Source: Edaphochlamys debaryana (Eukaryota; Chlorophyta; Chlorophyceae; Chlamydomonadales). From it: a DNA stretch of 64,000 nucleotides. Made by a program: the position numbers and the translations under genes. Shown in pieces: positions 22,525-34,727 of this stretch (position 1 is its first letter; every line of letters starts with the position of its first letter). The notes under the pieces were generated by a model. The model ran no database searches. It saw only the letters and a program-made list of their open reading frames with translations, and was not told where the DNA came from. The stretch is from the NCBI GenBank assembly GCA_016858145.1, contig JAEHOE010000010.1, positions 248,001-312,000 of the forward strand, written 5' to 3'.

Positions 22525-25008
22525 ATGCGCGCTGCCTGCGCTCTGCGGCTGCACCATCGGCAACTCGCTCGGTCGCTCGCGGCGAGCGTCGCTCCCCGGC
22601 GAGCGTGCAGCACGAATGCAACAAAGGGAGACTCGTTAGGATGGGTCGATCCGGCGCACAGGAAGGAGGTCGCGCGAGTTCTTGAGGTAAGTGGGGGTGC
22701 GGTCAACCGGGACGACGTGTGGCCGGCATGGCCCAAGGGCATGGCAGCACTGCCCCGGCCACGAGGGACCTGCTCCTGCTCCTGCCAGCATCGCAAAGTG
22801 GAGGTGAAAGGATGTTGGCCCTTCCCCCCCTGGTGGGGGGCCATCCACGTCCCGGCCGGCACCCGGCCATCACCCGCGCAAACGCCAGCGACCCCGCCCT
22901 GGCCACCCCCGCCCTGTGTTTCCTACCCTCTGCACCCTTCCATGTCCCCTTTGCTCCCACACCACATCTACCTCACGCCCACCTGTCTCCACGCAGCTTG
23001 CGGACCGCTCGGCGCAGCGCTGGGACGTCGTGTGGACCGACTTCCTGCCGCCGCCCGTCGTGGCGGACTGCATGGTCGCCATGGCGGGGCGCACGGACGT
23101 CATAGCGCTACCCTGGGGCGGCTATGCACAGGCAGAGCGGTGCAGGTGGGGCAGAGGTGCCGGGAGGCTGGGGAAGGTGGAAGAGGATGAGGACAGCGCG
23201 AAGGGCTAAAGGGGCAGCGCTGGCAAGGTGGGCGAAGGGGGCTGGTGCCGCGCCATGGACGCGTGGTGTGATGTGGGATGTAACGGGCGTTGTAACGCAT
23301 GCACGTACGGTACCTCGCCCGGTACCAAATTCCGCAGGCTGGCACTGGGGCGAGAGGACCTAATGGAGCCGCTGCAGGCGGACCCGCTGCAGCTGGAGGG
23401 GGTGGCGGCACTGCAGGTGGGGGGCAGGGAGGAGGCGTGGGAGACGGCGGGGGAGGGCGGAGGCAGAGAGGAGGCAGGGGGGAAGGCAAGGAGGAGGCAG
23501 GGCGACATAGGGCCAGTCAAGTAGAGCGGGAAGAAGAAGGGACGCGTAGGAGAGGGTGAGGGCCTTGCCTGGGGTTATCACCGAGCCCGCCAGCCCAGCT
23601 CTGGCGGGAAGCGTGTTGAGCCCAGCGGTTCTTGGGCATCCTTCCGATGCGCTGCGCAGAACACATGCGTTTCATGTTGTGTGGCCCCTATGCCCAGGTC
23701 AAGGGCAACTTTATGTTCGACCCCGCCCGCCACCCCGACTTCCTGGGGGCAATCCTGGGGACAGGTGGGCGGGGCCTCGTTGAGGGCGTGAAGGCAGGGC
23801 GAGCATGAAGTTGGCTGAAGTACTGAACCCAAGGCCTCAACCCCTGCCCTCCCTTCCCCCCCACTGGGTCGCTGCGGCTCGGCAGGGGTGGTCCGCGAGC
23901 GTGTGGGCGACATCCTGGTGCAGGTGGGTGGGACGGCCGCGGCGGGCGGCGAGGCGTGCATCGGCAAGGGGCGGCGGGGCGGGCTGCCGTGCGTAACAGA
24001 GGCCAGAGCCAAGTACTCTGAAAGGGAATCCACTCACGAATGATCTGAGCACTAAGCCAGGACATGCATCCACGATCGAGCTCCCTGCTCCCTCCCTGCC
24101 TGCTTTGCCTCACTTAACCGCTGCCGCAGGGCGAGGCGGGGGCGCAGATCCTGGTGGACCCCGAGCTGTTGGACCACTTCGAGATGGCCCTCACGCAGGC
24201 GAGCGCGGTGCTGGGGCTACCGTGCGGGGGAAGGGAAAGGGGCCGTGCCGTTCACACGGGCGGTTGCGGAGTGCGGTACTGTGGGTGGGCTCCCCACCTG
24301 GGCAGGAGCAGAATGGGGAGCCTAGGCTTGCGTGCGGGAGAAGTGGGAAGCGCTGGGCACACACCACAGCAGCGAGCAGGTGCCGGTACCTCAGCCATTC
24401 ATCCCGCCCCGCCCGGCCCAAACTGCAGCCCTGTCTCCCCTCCCCATGTCCCCAGGTCCGCACCGTGCCGGTGACCTGCACCCGCCTGCCCCTGGCCGAC
24501 CTGTCCGTGCGGCCGCCCCGGCAGGAGGAGTTCAGCAGCGTGGAGGCGTCCCTGCGCCTGGACGCAATCGCAAGCGCGGGTGGGAGCGCCGCTGGGGCAG
24601 GAGGGGGGGCCCCGCTAGGGACCGGGCTGGGAGGGTTGGGGCGAAGCGTGAGTTTGCACGGCAGTCACGACGCCCGGGTTTGCGCCAGGGGTGGCGTGTG
24701 CCCTACTCCACGAGGAATCCTATTGAAAGCCGTGGACACCCAACCCAAGCCAAGACTATGGCCCGAAAAGCTGAAACCAACCCACCCAAGTGTGCTTTTG
24801 CGCAGGCTTCCGCATGTCTCGCTCCAAGATGGCGGACATGGTCAAGGACGGGGACGTGCGGCTCAACTGGCGGCCGGCGGCCAAGCCTTCGGTGGAGGTG
24901 AAGCAGGGCGACGTGATCAGCGTGGCCGGCAAGGGCCGGCTGGAGGTCAAGGGCGTGGAGGTGACCAAGAAGGAGAAGTTCGCGGTGACGCTGGTGCGGT
25001 TCGTGTGA
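22525..25008 (+). CDS. Organellar S4-domain RNA-binding protein (YlmH / 'photosystem II S4 domain' family)
   Basis: Eight exons close in phase: 22525-22686, 22997-23145, 23338-23416, 23698-23764, 23886-23923, 24130-24198, 24456-24579, 24806-25008 (296 residues). The N-terminus is Arg/Ala/Ser-rich with few acids (MRAACALRLHHRQLARSLAA), typical of a chloroplast or mitochondrial transit peptide. The body follows plant chloroplast homologues: WGGYAQAERCRLALGRED; KGNFMFDPARHPDFLGAILG; VVRERVGDILVQGEAGAQIL; VTCTRLPLADL; VEASLRLDAIASAGFRMSRS, which begins the S4 RNA-binding domain; then DVRLNWRPAAK, GDVISVAGKGRLEVK and a final VTLVRFV. S4 proteins bind structured RNA, here presumably organellar rRNA. 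Donor choice at 23146 is set by the conserved AERCR. The intron after 24198 seems to start GCGAGC; a GTGCTGG donor nine bases further would insert three residues. Confidence 0.92.
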
Positions 25009-25748
25009 GGGGAGTGCAGGCGGTGGAGGGCGGTGGAGGTGCAGACACGCGGGCGCATGGGGGAAAAGCGGGTGGCGAGTGCTTGCGATGGGGATCCATG
25101 GGGTAGGCGCTGGGACCCGGATTGGGCCGCTGTCACGGTGACGAGCAGTGTGATAACACCTCATGAGTCGTGCGGAGTGACAGATCGTGACAGGCAGAGT
25201 ACTTGGGAGTCCAGCACGCGTACTGTCCTCCTAGGAGCATGGGGACTGGAGCGTGGCGGCTGCTTGGCGGCTTGAGGCGGCAGACCTGGAGGCGGTCACA
25301 CGGGTAACATAGTCTGCTTTCACACAACCCCGCCCCCGTGCGTCTCCCTTACGTACGACCCCACGCGTCCTGCTCAACCTCTAACTAGATCAGCTCAGGT
25401 GCTACGTACGGTGCACTCAATCCGCAAAGGGCGAGCAAAGGACGACAACTAAAGTGCTGATTATGCGCGCAACATGCCCTCATTCGGAAACGTAGTACTG
25501 CCTCCGCTTTGCTGCCGCGGCACAACGGGGCCGAGAGTCAGGTACACACACACACACCAGCCTTTCCACCCAGCTTCCGACCACAATTCTTCTGCTGCTT
25601 GCGGAGACGTGCATTCCTGCGCATTGGATGGAACCCAACGCCGTCCCCGCGCCCACCGACCCGTCCCCGTCCCCGCCAACGCGCAGTCCCCGCGTGCCGC
25701 TATTCCTCTCAGTTCTCACACTCCCTTTCTGGAGCCTGTCGTAACCCC
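25009..25748. other. Convergent intergenic region
   Basis: 3' flanks of two convergent genes. A short (AC)n run sits near 25541-25557. No coding frame or RNA gene is evident, and I see no TGTAA on either strand. Confidence 0.5.
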
Positions 25749-27768
25749 TCACCGCTCCGCCCCCCGCTGCAACCAGTCCAGCACTCCCACCGCCTCGCTG
25801 CTGCTGCCGCAGCACCGCCGGGCTTGCTCCCGTGCCACCACGAGCTGAAAGAACACAGAGGGTTCTCCATGCGGCCCGCGCCCGCTCGCAGCGCCGGAGC
25901 GCAGGCCCGCCCTGCGCAGCTGGCACAGGACGCCCCACTCGCCCTGGCCCACCGCCTGAGTGTAAGGCGCGCCGTCAACCTTGAAGGGAGGAAAAGAGAA
26001 AGAGCATCCATGGCGTGTAAGCTGGACGGGTACAGCAAGGTGGACCGGGGGGAGCGATGGGAGCGCCGCTGCCGGACCCACAGTACCACTTCAGCTCCAG
26101 AGGGCTGGCTTGCAGCACGCCTGCAGCACGCTATCGCTGTGCACTCACTGGCATGGGGCAGCCCAGCTCCGCCTGCAGCTCCACCGCCGCCTCGCACCCC
26201 GACGACTCCGCCTCTGACCAAGCGTCCTGGTGCATGGGGTAGCCGCGGGCCGCCAGCCAGCGCATGGTTGCAACGGACCCGGAGCCGGCCGCGAGGCTGA
26301 AGAGCTCCGGCTCGCTGGAGGCCGGTTGCGTTTGGGTCAGCGCTCGAGTCAGCCATGCAGGGTGCGGGATGTGCAGCGCCGCCAGGACCCGCCGAAGCTG
26401 CAGGAGGCGAGGCCAAGCCACCCGCCGCAGGACCAGGCGAAGCCATGTGAGCGTTTGCTCAAGCACGCCCGGCCGCTGGAAGGGCGCATCGCCCAGGGCC
26501 CACTCCAGCATCCGCACGTGCCCCATGCCGGCCGCCGTCTCCGCCAGGAGCGTTTTGTCGGCCTGAGTGAAGTGCTCCTCGACGGCCTGAAGGACTTCTA
26601 GGTCCCCCCGTTCAGCAGCATGCATGGCGGCGCCCAGCAGGTCACCGGGCGCCAGCTGCAGCCTCCGTTCCAGCAGCCATCGGAGTGCGGGCAAGTCACC
26701 CCGTGCCACTGCATCCTCGAGGCATGCCATGCCTTGAGAAGCCGTCGGGAGGCAGCCCTGGGCCGCGAGCCACTCAAATCTCTCGGTGGCTGGCTCGTCG
26801 CGCATGCAGGTTAGGGAGATGTAGCAATCCGCTGCCTTGAGCTCAGCGCCCTGCGCCAGCAGCCAGCTGGCCTTGTCGGCCCAGTCGGGCGTGGCGCTGG
26901 CGACGGCAAACCCAACGCACTGCAACGCCAGCTCGGTGCCGTGATCATCCGGCCGGCCGTACTCTTCGAACAGCCGCTGTACAGCCGGGAGGTCACGGTA
27001 CCGCAGGATGGCGGTGAGGAGTTCGTACCGCTGGCGCGGTTGAGCCGCCAGCTCCCGCTGCACCCATCCGCCCGCCGGCGCCGGCACTCCCGGGTTCGCC
27101 TCCCCAAGCAGCCACTCTGCCAGCTCCACGTGTGCCTTGAAGGCTGCCAGCTGCGCCGCGCGCCATGCCCCTTCCGCTGCCAGGTCGGGCCAGCGCTGCA
27201 GGAGCCGCGCGCACGCAGGCTGGAGGCCCTTGCTGGCTGCCGCCGCCGTGAGCAATGAGACCCGCTCCTGGAGGCTCAGGTGCAGCCCGCCCGGCCCCAG
27301 CAGCCATTCACAAGAGTCCAGGGCGCCGGCGAAGGCGGCGGACCGCAGGTTCCAAGCGGTGGGTGGCAGGGCGGTCGCCGCCAGCGCCAGCTCCAGGTTG
27401 GGCACGTCATTGGACGCGGCGACGATGGTCACCAGCTGCTGGCGCCGACCGCGAGTCAGGGTCTTGCATGCCCCCGGCTGGCACCAGCGCTCGAGGAACG
27501 CCCAGCGGGGCACTGGCTCGGAGAGATGGACGGTTGCGCGATCTGCAAACTGCGCGGCCGTCGCCGTGCTCACGAGGCGCAGGCAGGCCAGCTCGTTGCG
27601 ACTTAGGTGCGAAGAGATGCGCTCGACGATGTCAGGGATCCACACCAGCGATGCTGAGTCCACCGCAGTCGCATCCCCCGAAATGCGATGGCCTTCCACT
27701 TCAGCGAACCCATCAACCGCCTGCGCTACTTCTTGTAAATGCCTGTGCTTCCGACTACGCAGCCACAT
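25749..27768 (-). CDS. F-box-like / ankyrin-repeat-like protein
   Basis: Two exons, 26149-27768 and 25749-25979, joined by a phase-0 GTGAGT...AAG intron (616 residues). ATG 27768 is favoured because translation then starts shortly before the first conserved block; the frame stays open further upstream. Residues about 40-75 look like a degenerate F-box (WIPDIVERISSHLSRNELA then CLRLVS). The rest consists of ankyrin-like helical pairs with the '(V/L)(E/R)WLL..G' signature: CEWLLGPGG, AEWLLGEAN, ASWLLAQGA, FEWLAAQG, LRWLLERR, MRWLAARGY. This architecture is a large expanded family in volvocine algae. If the F-box is genuine, the protein would connect substrates held by the repeats to an SCF ubiquitin ligase. 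A broken paralogue lies at 57205-58960 and shares even the intron position (after CPMP here, CPKP there). Confidence 0.8.
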
Positions 27769-28159
27769 GGCGCCGTGAGTAGGAATGCTGGTACCGCTTA
27801 GCTTGGCGTTACAAGCAAAGGCACCAGTTGGCAAAGAAGGTTGGCAAAGAGAGGGTTCTGATAGAACGGGACCCAACGAGAAATGCAGTGTAGGCGACCG
27901 CCCGAGGAGGGGTCAGCCAACCGCATCCATCTCCTGCCCCATCCGCCGCACACCCTTTTCCCCCTTAGCGCCCTACGGGAGTTTGCGGCCAAGCTTCTAA
28001 AGCCACGTCCCTGGCCACGCCTCTCTTCAACCCTTGTCCCACATGCACACCTAGTCCTACGCTTACAGGGCTCTAGCTAGAGCTCCAGGGAACTGTTCTT
28101 CTCACTCGCCTACCTTGCGCACCCCGCCCGTCGACCGCCTTCCCGCCCTCCGTCACATC
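27769..28159. other. Intergenic region with candidate LRR-gene poly(A) signal
   Basis: About 390 bases upstream of the F-box/ankyrin gene and downstream of the LRR gene. On the minus strand TGTAA is at 28071-28075, 85 bases past the LRR stop, and a further copy is near 27805. No coding frame. Confidence 0.5.
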
Positions 28160-31100
28160 CTACTCATCAGCGGGCCGTGGGTGAAACAGAAACGTGGGGG
28201 CCGCCGCCGGAGCTGGCGGAGGCGGTGGCACAGCGTCGCCGTCGGCCCCCTTCAGTGCAGCGCCCGCCTCTGCTGCCGCTACAGCGGCCGCCGCCCCCGA
28301 GCCGCTGAGGCGGTAGGCGGGGTCCTCCTCCGCGAGATCCGCCGTCGTGCGGAGGCGCCGGCGCAGGCGGCCGCTGCCGCCAGAGCCGGCGGAGCCGCCG
28401 CCGGAGGAGCCCCTGGCGGCGCCGTCACCGCTGCCCGAGTCGAAGGCATCAGCGCCGGCAGCGTCGGGCGGCTGGCGGCTGTAGAGCGGGTTGGTGGCGA
28501 CGCGGGGCGTTCCAGGGTTGGAGCCAGCAGCGGCGGCGCCGGCGCCGTCCGCCGCTTCGGCTTCGGTGAGGGCTCGGTAGATGGCCGCTGCTGCCTGCGT
28601 GTCGGTGGCCCGGGGGGGCCGCGGGCTGGGGCCGGGGGAGGGGTAGCCCCCGCCGGTGGGCCCAGCTCCGCCGCCCACCGATGCGCCGCCCGTGCTGGAG
28701 AAGCGGGGCATCAGCGCGCCGGCAAGCCTACGGGTTCACAAAAGGGAGCGACGTAAAAGACGACGCTAGCTTGATTTCGTACCAGGCTCGAGGCTCGGGG
28801 CCACGCACCTAGCGTTGTGCCCTTTGCTGCATGGCCACTTTCTCCTCGTCTTGCCACCAAGGCATCGCTCTACCCCACTCCCTGACACCGGCCCACGACC
28901 GCACCTGGCAATCGTGGTGAAGCTGGACATGGCCCCCGCCACCAGCGGCGCCGCCGCCGCATGGGGGCGACCGCCAGCAACGGCAAACTCCGCCTCCGCC
29001 GCCGCACCGGGGCCCGCCTCCGCCGCCACCTGGCTTCGCCGGCGCGGCGCCGCCGGGGGGCCACCGCCGGCCGCCGTCACGGAACCGTCCCCGCGGCGGC
29101 CCAGCGGCGAGGGCGAGGGCGGGGCCGGCTGGGGCCGCCAGGGCAGGGCATCCTCCACGGGACTCGTGGGGCCGCTGGGCAGGGGCAGGTCCACGGACCC
29201 AGACTGGGGCAGGTGCATGTCCCGGAAGGGCGATGCGACGCGGTGGTCCCCGGCGGTGACGGAGGAGACGCGCGGCTGGTAGGAGGCGGCGGGGGCGGGC
29301 AGGCGGCTGAGCGGTCCGAAGCTGGCATGCCGCCGCGCCGCGGAGGAGGCGAGGCCATCGGTGTCCGCGAGGGCGCGCGCCTGCACGCGGAAAGGGACCG
29401 GGCGGCGGGTGGAGGGAGGCACGTGCATGGGCCTTGCGTGCTGTGGTTAAAAGCGAACAGGCTAGGGTCTGAGCACGTGGGCGCACGGGGCCGGCAGCGG
29501 CCGGCCGCGCTCTGCTCACCCGTGGGGACCCTGGGCCTGGGCTGCCCTGCGCCCCGCCGCCACCGCCGCCCGGCAAGGCCGCCGCGCGCTTGGGCTCGGG
29601 CTGCTCGGGCGGCGGGGCCTCCTCGGCGTTGCGCAGCCGGCGGCGGTGCGCGGCGGTCACGGCTGCCGCCACCACCGCCACCAAGACCAGGGTACCCGCC
29701 GCACTGGCGCCTGAGGGGTGGGGAGGGGAGGGTCGGAGCGCACGCGGAGGGGGTTGGGGGACACAGCACAAGCGTGAGTGGACACCCCCTGCTGTCCGCA
29801 ACTAAGTGCCATTTCACCAGCAATCTCCACTCTCCCAGTGGCCCGCCCTCGCACGCACCCCCCCCCGCCCGGCGTTGCCTATACTGCACCCCATACCCCT
29901 CGCCCGCGCACCTGCCACGGCCCACAGCTGCGTGCTGGCGGCCGATGCCCCCGCCCCCTCAGCCGCGGGGCAGGCCACCCCGATCTGGGTCGACCCGGAC
30001 TCAATGCGCAGACCCTGGGCCTGCTGGGCCTGCTGCTGTTGAGCAGAAGGCGAAGATGTGGCAGTGCCAGGGCTGCTAGTGTTGCTGCTGCTGTTGGAGG
30101 TGGAGGTGGTGGGGCGCCCGGTGTCGGTGCTGGAGGCGTCGCCCGCCCAGGCGGCGGGCAGGGGTCCGCATAAAGCCGGATTGTCGGTGAGTCCCAGGTA
30201 CCTGCACGCACGTGGAGCCGGCGGGGGCCGGGGGCAAGGCGTTGAACCTGGACCCGCACCCAAACCGACGACAGCCATCCTCTTGCTGAGCATGGTTGGC
30301 AAAGACCCGTGCTGCCGTATCAATAGATCCTGATGCCTGCATTGGTGCCCGTGACCCTGAACATGAAACATGCACAGCGCTAACCTCCCCCGGAGCACCC
30401 ACCTGAGGCCCGTCATTCCCGCCGGCCACCCCTCAGGCACCTCCCCACGCAGCAGGTTGTCCCTCAGGCTCAGCTCCCGCAGCGCCCCCAGCCCGCTCCA
30501 GGCGGGGGGCAGGGGCCCGGTCAGCACGTTGGCGTCGAGGGAGAGGGAGCGGAGCGAGGCGGCCAGGGCGGGGCCGGAGGGGGAAGAGGCGGCGGAGGGG
30601 GCGGGAGCCGAGGGCTCCGAGGCGGCCGCCCACGCCGCGGGCAGGGTGCTGTTGAGGGAGTTGGAGTCGAGGTTCCTGCGGGCAGGGGACCGTGGGGAAG
30701 GGGTTCAACATCCGTCCGTGATGCGGGTGGGTGGGTGCAAGTACCGGTACGCACACATAGGGTGTTGGCAAGCCTCGGGGCATGGACGCAAACACCCAGG
30801 CACTCACAGCTCCTGTAGGCTTCCCAGGCCGCCGCCCCAAGCCTCCGGCAGAGGTCCACGGAGGCCGTTGTACGACAGATCCATGCGGCTACAGGCGTAC
30901 GGGCAAGGGTGAGGTAAAGGTTAAGCACGCCGGCCCTTGCAGGCAAGACAGGCTCACGCGGCGTCCCTCGCCCCCTCACCTGAGCCGGGTCAGCGCGCTC
31001 CAGTCCGGGGGCAGCGGCCCGCCCAGCGTGTTCCGCGCCAGGGACAGGCGGGACAGGCCCGTCAGGGCACTCCACGAGGGCGGCAGCGTGCCTGCGGGCA

Positions 31101-34067
31101 GGGGGCACACGTGGTAAGCAGGGGGTGGCAGCTGCCCTCGACCAAGAGGAGGGGTAGCCTCAGCGACCGGGACGACGCAAGACGTACGCGTGTCGCTCCC
31201 ATGTGCGGATGACAGCCGCAACATGCGTGAGCATGCGCGCCCCGACCCACATCACGTGCCCCACCCCTCCACGTGCTTTCACCCTCCCACAACCCACAAC
31301 CAGCAGGGGCCCTCACCCGTCAGCCCGTTGCCGTCCAGCTCCAGCCCCTGCAGGCCGCCCCCCAGCAGAGCCAGGTCCCCCGGCAGGGGCCCACGCAGGC
31401 CCAGCCCCGACAGGCGCAGGCCCGTCACCATTGGTACCGTGAGGCTGCTGCTGCCGCTAGCGGTGGAGCCCGCCGCGTCACTGCCCGTAGGAGTCAGGGT
31501 AGAGGATTTGGAGGAGAAGGGGGCGGGACTGGAGGTGCACAGCACGCCCGCCCATGCGCCCGCGGCTCCGCAGGGGTCGCTGCCCTCGGCCCAGTCCGCC
31601 AGCGCCCCGGAGGGGTCCGTCAGGCCGGCGCGGAGGCGGAGCAGCGCGGCCGCTGTGGGGAGCAGGATGTGCGGAGCAGGGGAGCCGTGTCAGCTCAAAG
31701 CCAACTAACTACCGACCTCAAGACCGTTGCTTACGCTCTGCGAGCAGAGTGCACTCATGACGTCTTTGACCCATTTACCACCAGCAGGACCACCCAACCA
31801 CGCACCCGCGGGCGCCCAGGGGCAGGCCTGCAGCAGCCGCGTGCCCTCCACCGCCGCCGCCAGCGCCCCCGCCGCCGCCGCCGTGCCGTTGGCCCCAGCG
31901 CCGCCACCAGTGCCCGTAGCGTTCCCTCCTGCGGCTGCTGCGTAGGTAGCGGCAGCCGCCGAGGGCGGCGGCCCCGGCGGCGGCACGATGGCCCCCGCCT
32001 GCAGGCGGCCCGGCAGGGGTCCGCACAGCGGCTCGTTGCCGGCCAGGCGCAGGGCCGCCAGGCTGCGGAGAGCGCCCCAGGCCTCGGGCACGGTGCCAGA
32101 CAGGGCGTTGCGGCGGAGGTCGCTGCACGGAGGCGGGAGCAGGTGAGCATGGTCATTGCAATCGTTCCAGGTTCCAGGTTACATGTTAAGCAGGGCTGAC
32201 ATGCAGGCCCCCGCCGCCGTCCCCGAGCTCACATGGTCTGCAGCGCCGCCAGTCGGGACCAGGCGGGGTGCAGCGGTCCCACCAGTCCGTTGGAGGACAG
32301 GTCCAGCAGCCGCAGGCGGGAGAGGGGCGCCGCGAAGGAGGAGGTGGGGGAGGTGGAGGTGGAGGCGGAGGAGGTGGAGGCGGAGGAGGTGCTGGTGGTT
32401 GGGGATGGAGCGTCCAGGGGCCCCGCCCAGGCGAGCGGCAGCGTGCCAGTCAGGCGGTTGACGGCGACATCCCTGCAGGCGGTTGAACGGCATGCGTGCA
32501 TGTTAGCACACAGATGTCACGGCCTCGCGCGCTCACACCATCCACCCATTCTCCCTCCTGTACCTGACTCTTCTTATGCACCAACCCCCCAGACCTCCAA
32601 ACTCTGACGCCAGCTTTGACCCAGCCCAGTGCTAGCCCACCCTTCCCGTGACCCGACCCACATCTCCTCTCCCCGACCCACTCCCCGACCCACATCTGGA
32701 TGAGCCGCTGCAGGGCGGACCAGTCCCCCGGAAGGGACCCCGCCAGGCCCGTGTCCCGCAGCGCCAGGCCCCGGAGGAAGGCCAGGCGGCCCCAGGCGGG
32801 CGGGGGCGGGCCGCCCAGCCCCGGGTTGTGGGAGAGGTCCGCCAGCTGCAGGGAGGTCAGGCCGCCGCCCCAGGCAGCAGGCAGGCCGCCGCCTGAGGGG
32901 AGGAGCGGCGAGAGGAGTGGAGGCCAAGGGCATGGACTGTGGGTTGCACCGTCCTATGCTAGCGGTACTCTCTGCTCCACCTGCCCACCGACGCCACCTG
33001 CTTGCCCTGCACCCGGCACCCAGCCGCTCCCCCCCGCCCCCGCCCACCCTCGAGGCTGTTGTTGTGTAGGCGCAGCTCCCTCAGGCTCCCCAGCGCCGCC
33101 CACATGGCGGGCAGCGGGCCAGTCAGGGAGTTGAGCTGCAGGGCCTGCATGCGAGCCGGGCAAGAGGCCGAAGGAGCATGTAGCCGAGGCCAGAGGAGGC
33201 GACGCGCGTGGCCGGGTGCAGCCTTCCACTCGGTTGCCGTCCCACCCGCTACCTAAACCTGCCTTCTACATACCCTCGTGCCCACTCCCCCCCACCAGGC
33301 CCCACCAGCACTTCCAGGTCTGCCAGGGCGCTCCAGGCGGGCGGAAGGCCGCCCGTCAGGGAGTTGTTGGACAGGTCACTGAGGGCACAGGTAGGGGGGG
33401 ACCGGGGCAATCAAGATCGGGCTCGCTCGGGCAGGCGCTCAGCTCAAGTGCTCCCTATGCTCCGCTACCGACCCCGGCATTGGGAGGGAGACAGCCGCCG
33501 CCCTGCCCCAGCCCGAACGCTGCCCCAACCCCAGCCCTAGCCCCAGTCCCCCAGGCCCCCGACCCACATGAATGTCAGGCCGCCGAGCTCCGCCAGCCCA
33601 TCCGGCAGCGAGCCGCGCAGCCCGCGGCCACCCAGCGTGAGCCCCACCACCTGGCCCGCGCCGTCGCACGCAACGCCCGGCCACGGCGCGAAGCCCGTGG
33701 CCGCGTCGCCGCACGGCTCCGCCGAATCAGGCGCAGGCGGCCAGGCGGCCAGGGAACTACTGCCGCCGCCCTCCAGCTGAGCGCGCGCCCGCAGCAGCAC
33801 ATCTGCGTGAAAAAGTCGAAAGGGGTGTGGTGAGCGCAGGAGGTTGGGTGGGATCTAAATATGCGAACGGCGGTGTCGGCGGGGGTGAGCTCGGGCAAAC
33901 GCGCCTGCGGTGCTGTTGCCGATCGTGGCCTGCGGCGACGAGCCGCCAGCGAGAGAAGAGCTGCTCAGCAGCAGCAGCAGAAGGAGCAGCGGCGATAGCG
34001 CGAGCGATAGAGCGCCCGAGCGCGCGCGAGAGGCTGCGCCGCGGGGAGAAGTGGTCTGCAGTTCCAT
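28160..34067 (-). CDS. LRR receptor-like membrane protein with two tandem LRRNT-LRR ectodomains and no kinase
   Basis: Fifteen exons, all in phase: 33905-34067, 33568-33802, 33306-33378, 33048-33144, 32694-32892, 32233-32472, 31806-32122, 31317-31652, 30980-31091, 30808-30888, 30403-30675, 29912-30201, 29520-29710, 28905-29380, 28160-28727 (1216 residues). Signal peptide: eight consecutive Leu, then SSSSLAGG. Module 1 starts with a plant LRRNT_2-type cap (DVLLRARAQL; GVACDGAGQVVGLTLGGRGL), then repeats of the form LxLxxNxLxGxLPxxW, ending NEPLCGPLPG and a linker with ACPWAPAG. Module 2 repeats this order: cap AALLRLRAGLTDPSGALADW with a GVLC, LRRs, NPALCGPLPAAW, linker with GVACP. A membrane span follows (GTLVLVAVVAAAVTAA, then HRRRLR). 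The cytosolic tail of about 380 residues is Gly/Ser/Ala/Pro-rich without any kinase motif. Likely a cell-surface recognition or adhesion protein; ligand unknown. Intron 1 appears to begin with GC (GCGCGT). Confidence 0.88.
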
Positions 34068-34727
34068 TTCGATTGAGGTGCTGGGCACATGCATAAGCTG
34101 GTGCTCGACTAGAGTGGGCGCTCTAAGGAAGCAGCAGCAACGAGCTGCGGCAACGAGCTCCGCACGGGTCTGGCGGGGGGCTCATGCGGGCGATGCGGCG
34201 AAAAAAGGCGGGAACGCGTCTTTGCAAGGTTCTGCCCTGCCCGCCTGATCCGCCCGATCCACAACCTGTCAGCCTACCTAACACGGTGTGCCCGCGGCTT
34301 GTGCAGCACCGACCCACGAGCCGGGCCCCTCTAGCCCTGCTTCCAACCTACTGCCAGATGGGCCCTGACGGGCTTAAGCAGCCCAACTCGACACGTTTAC
34401 GTCCAGTCCGGCCGCCCACCGCTCCGCCTCCTCTTGCCACGCCCGCTGCCGCTTCCCCGCTCGAGGCGCCTGCTCTCCCAACCCTCTTCCAGCCGGAGGG
34501 CTCCATCAGCCACCACCACGCCGCCACCCGCCTCCTGCACCGCGCAGCTCCTCTCCTGACCGCCGCTCGTGGCCGTCCAATGCACGGACGGCGCTTGCTG
34601 CGGCCGCGACCTACACGGTCCGCCCCGCCAGATCGTCCTCGGCGCACGCTCCATACGCCATTCGCCTCCTGTGCCGCGCTGCGCTTCCTGCGGCCGCCGA
34701 TCACGCGCCATGCGAGGGCCCTCAGGC
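34068..34727. other. Intergenic region upstream of the LRR gene
   Basis: About 660 bases that hold the LRR-gene promoter and the 3' flank of UTP7. No coding frame on either strand matches a family, and I see no TGTAA on the minus strand. The 3' UTR boundary of UTP7 is therefore unknown. Confidence 0.45.

Noticed and set aside
23139..23146. Earlier donor (after GAGCG at 23139) in the S4 gene
   Set aside because: It also keeps frame but removes the CR of the conserved AERCR block found in plant homologues, so the donor at 23146 was chosen.
28961..30079. A 372-codon + strand open frame
   Set aside because: It overlaps the LRR receptor exons on the opposite strand, whose frames close in phase over 15 exons and match known domains. 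GC-rich algal DNA gives long antisense frames by chance.
31317..34067. Two separate adjacent LRR genes
   Set aside because: There is no second signal peptide before the second cap, and the phase-1 junction 31806/31652 closes exactly, so one gene is more economical. Left open to transcript evidence.
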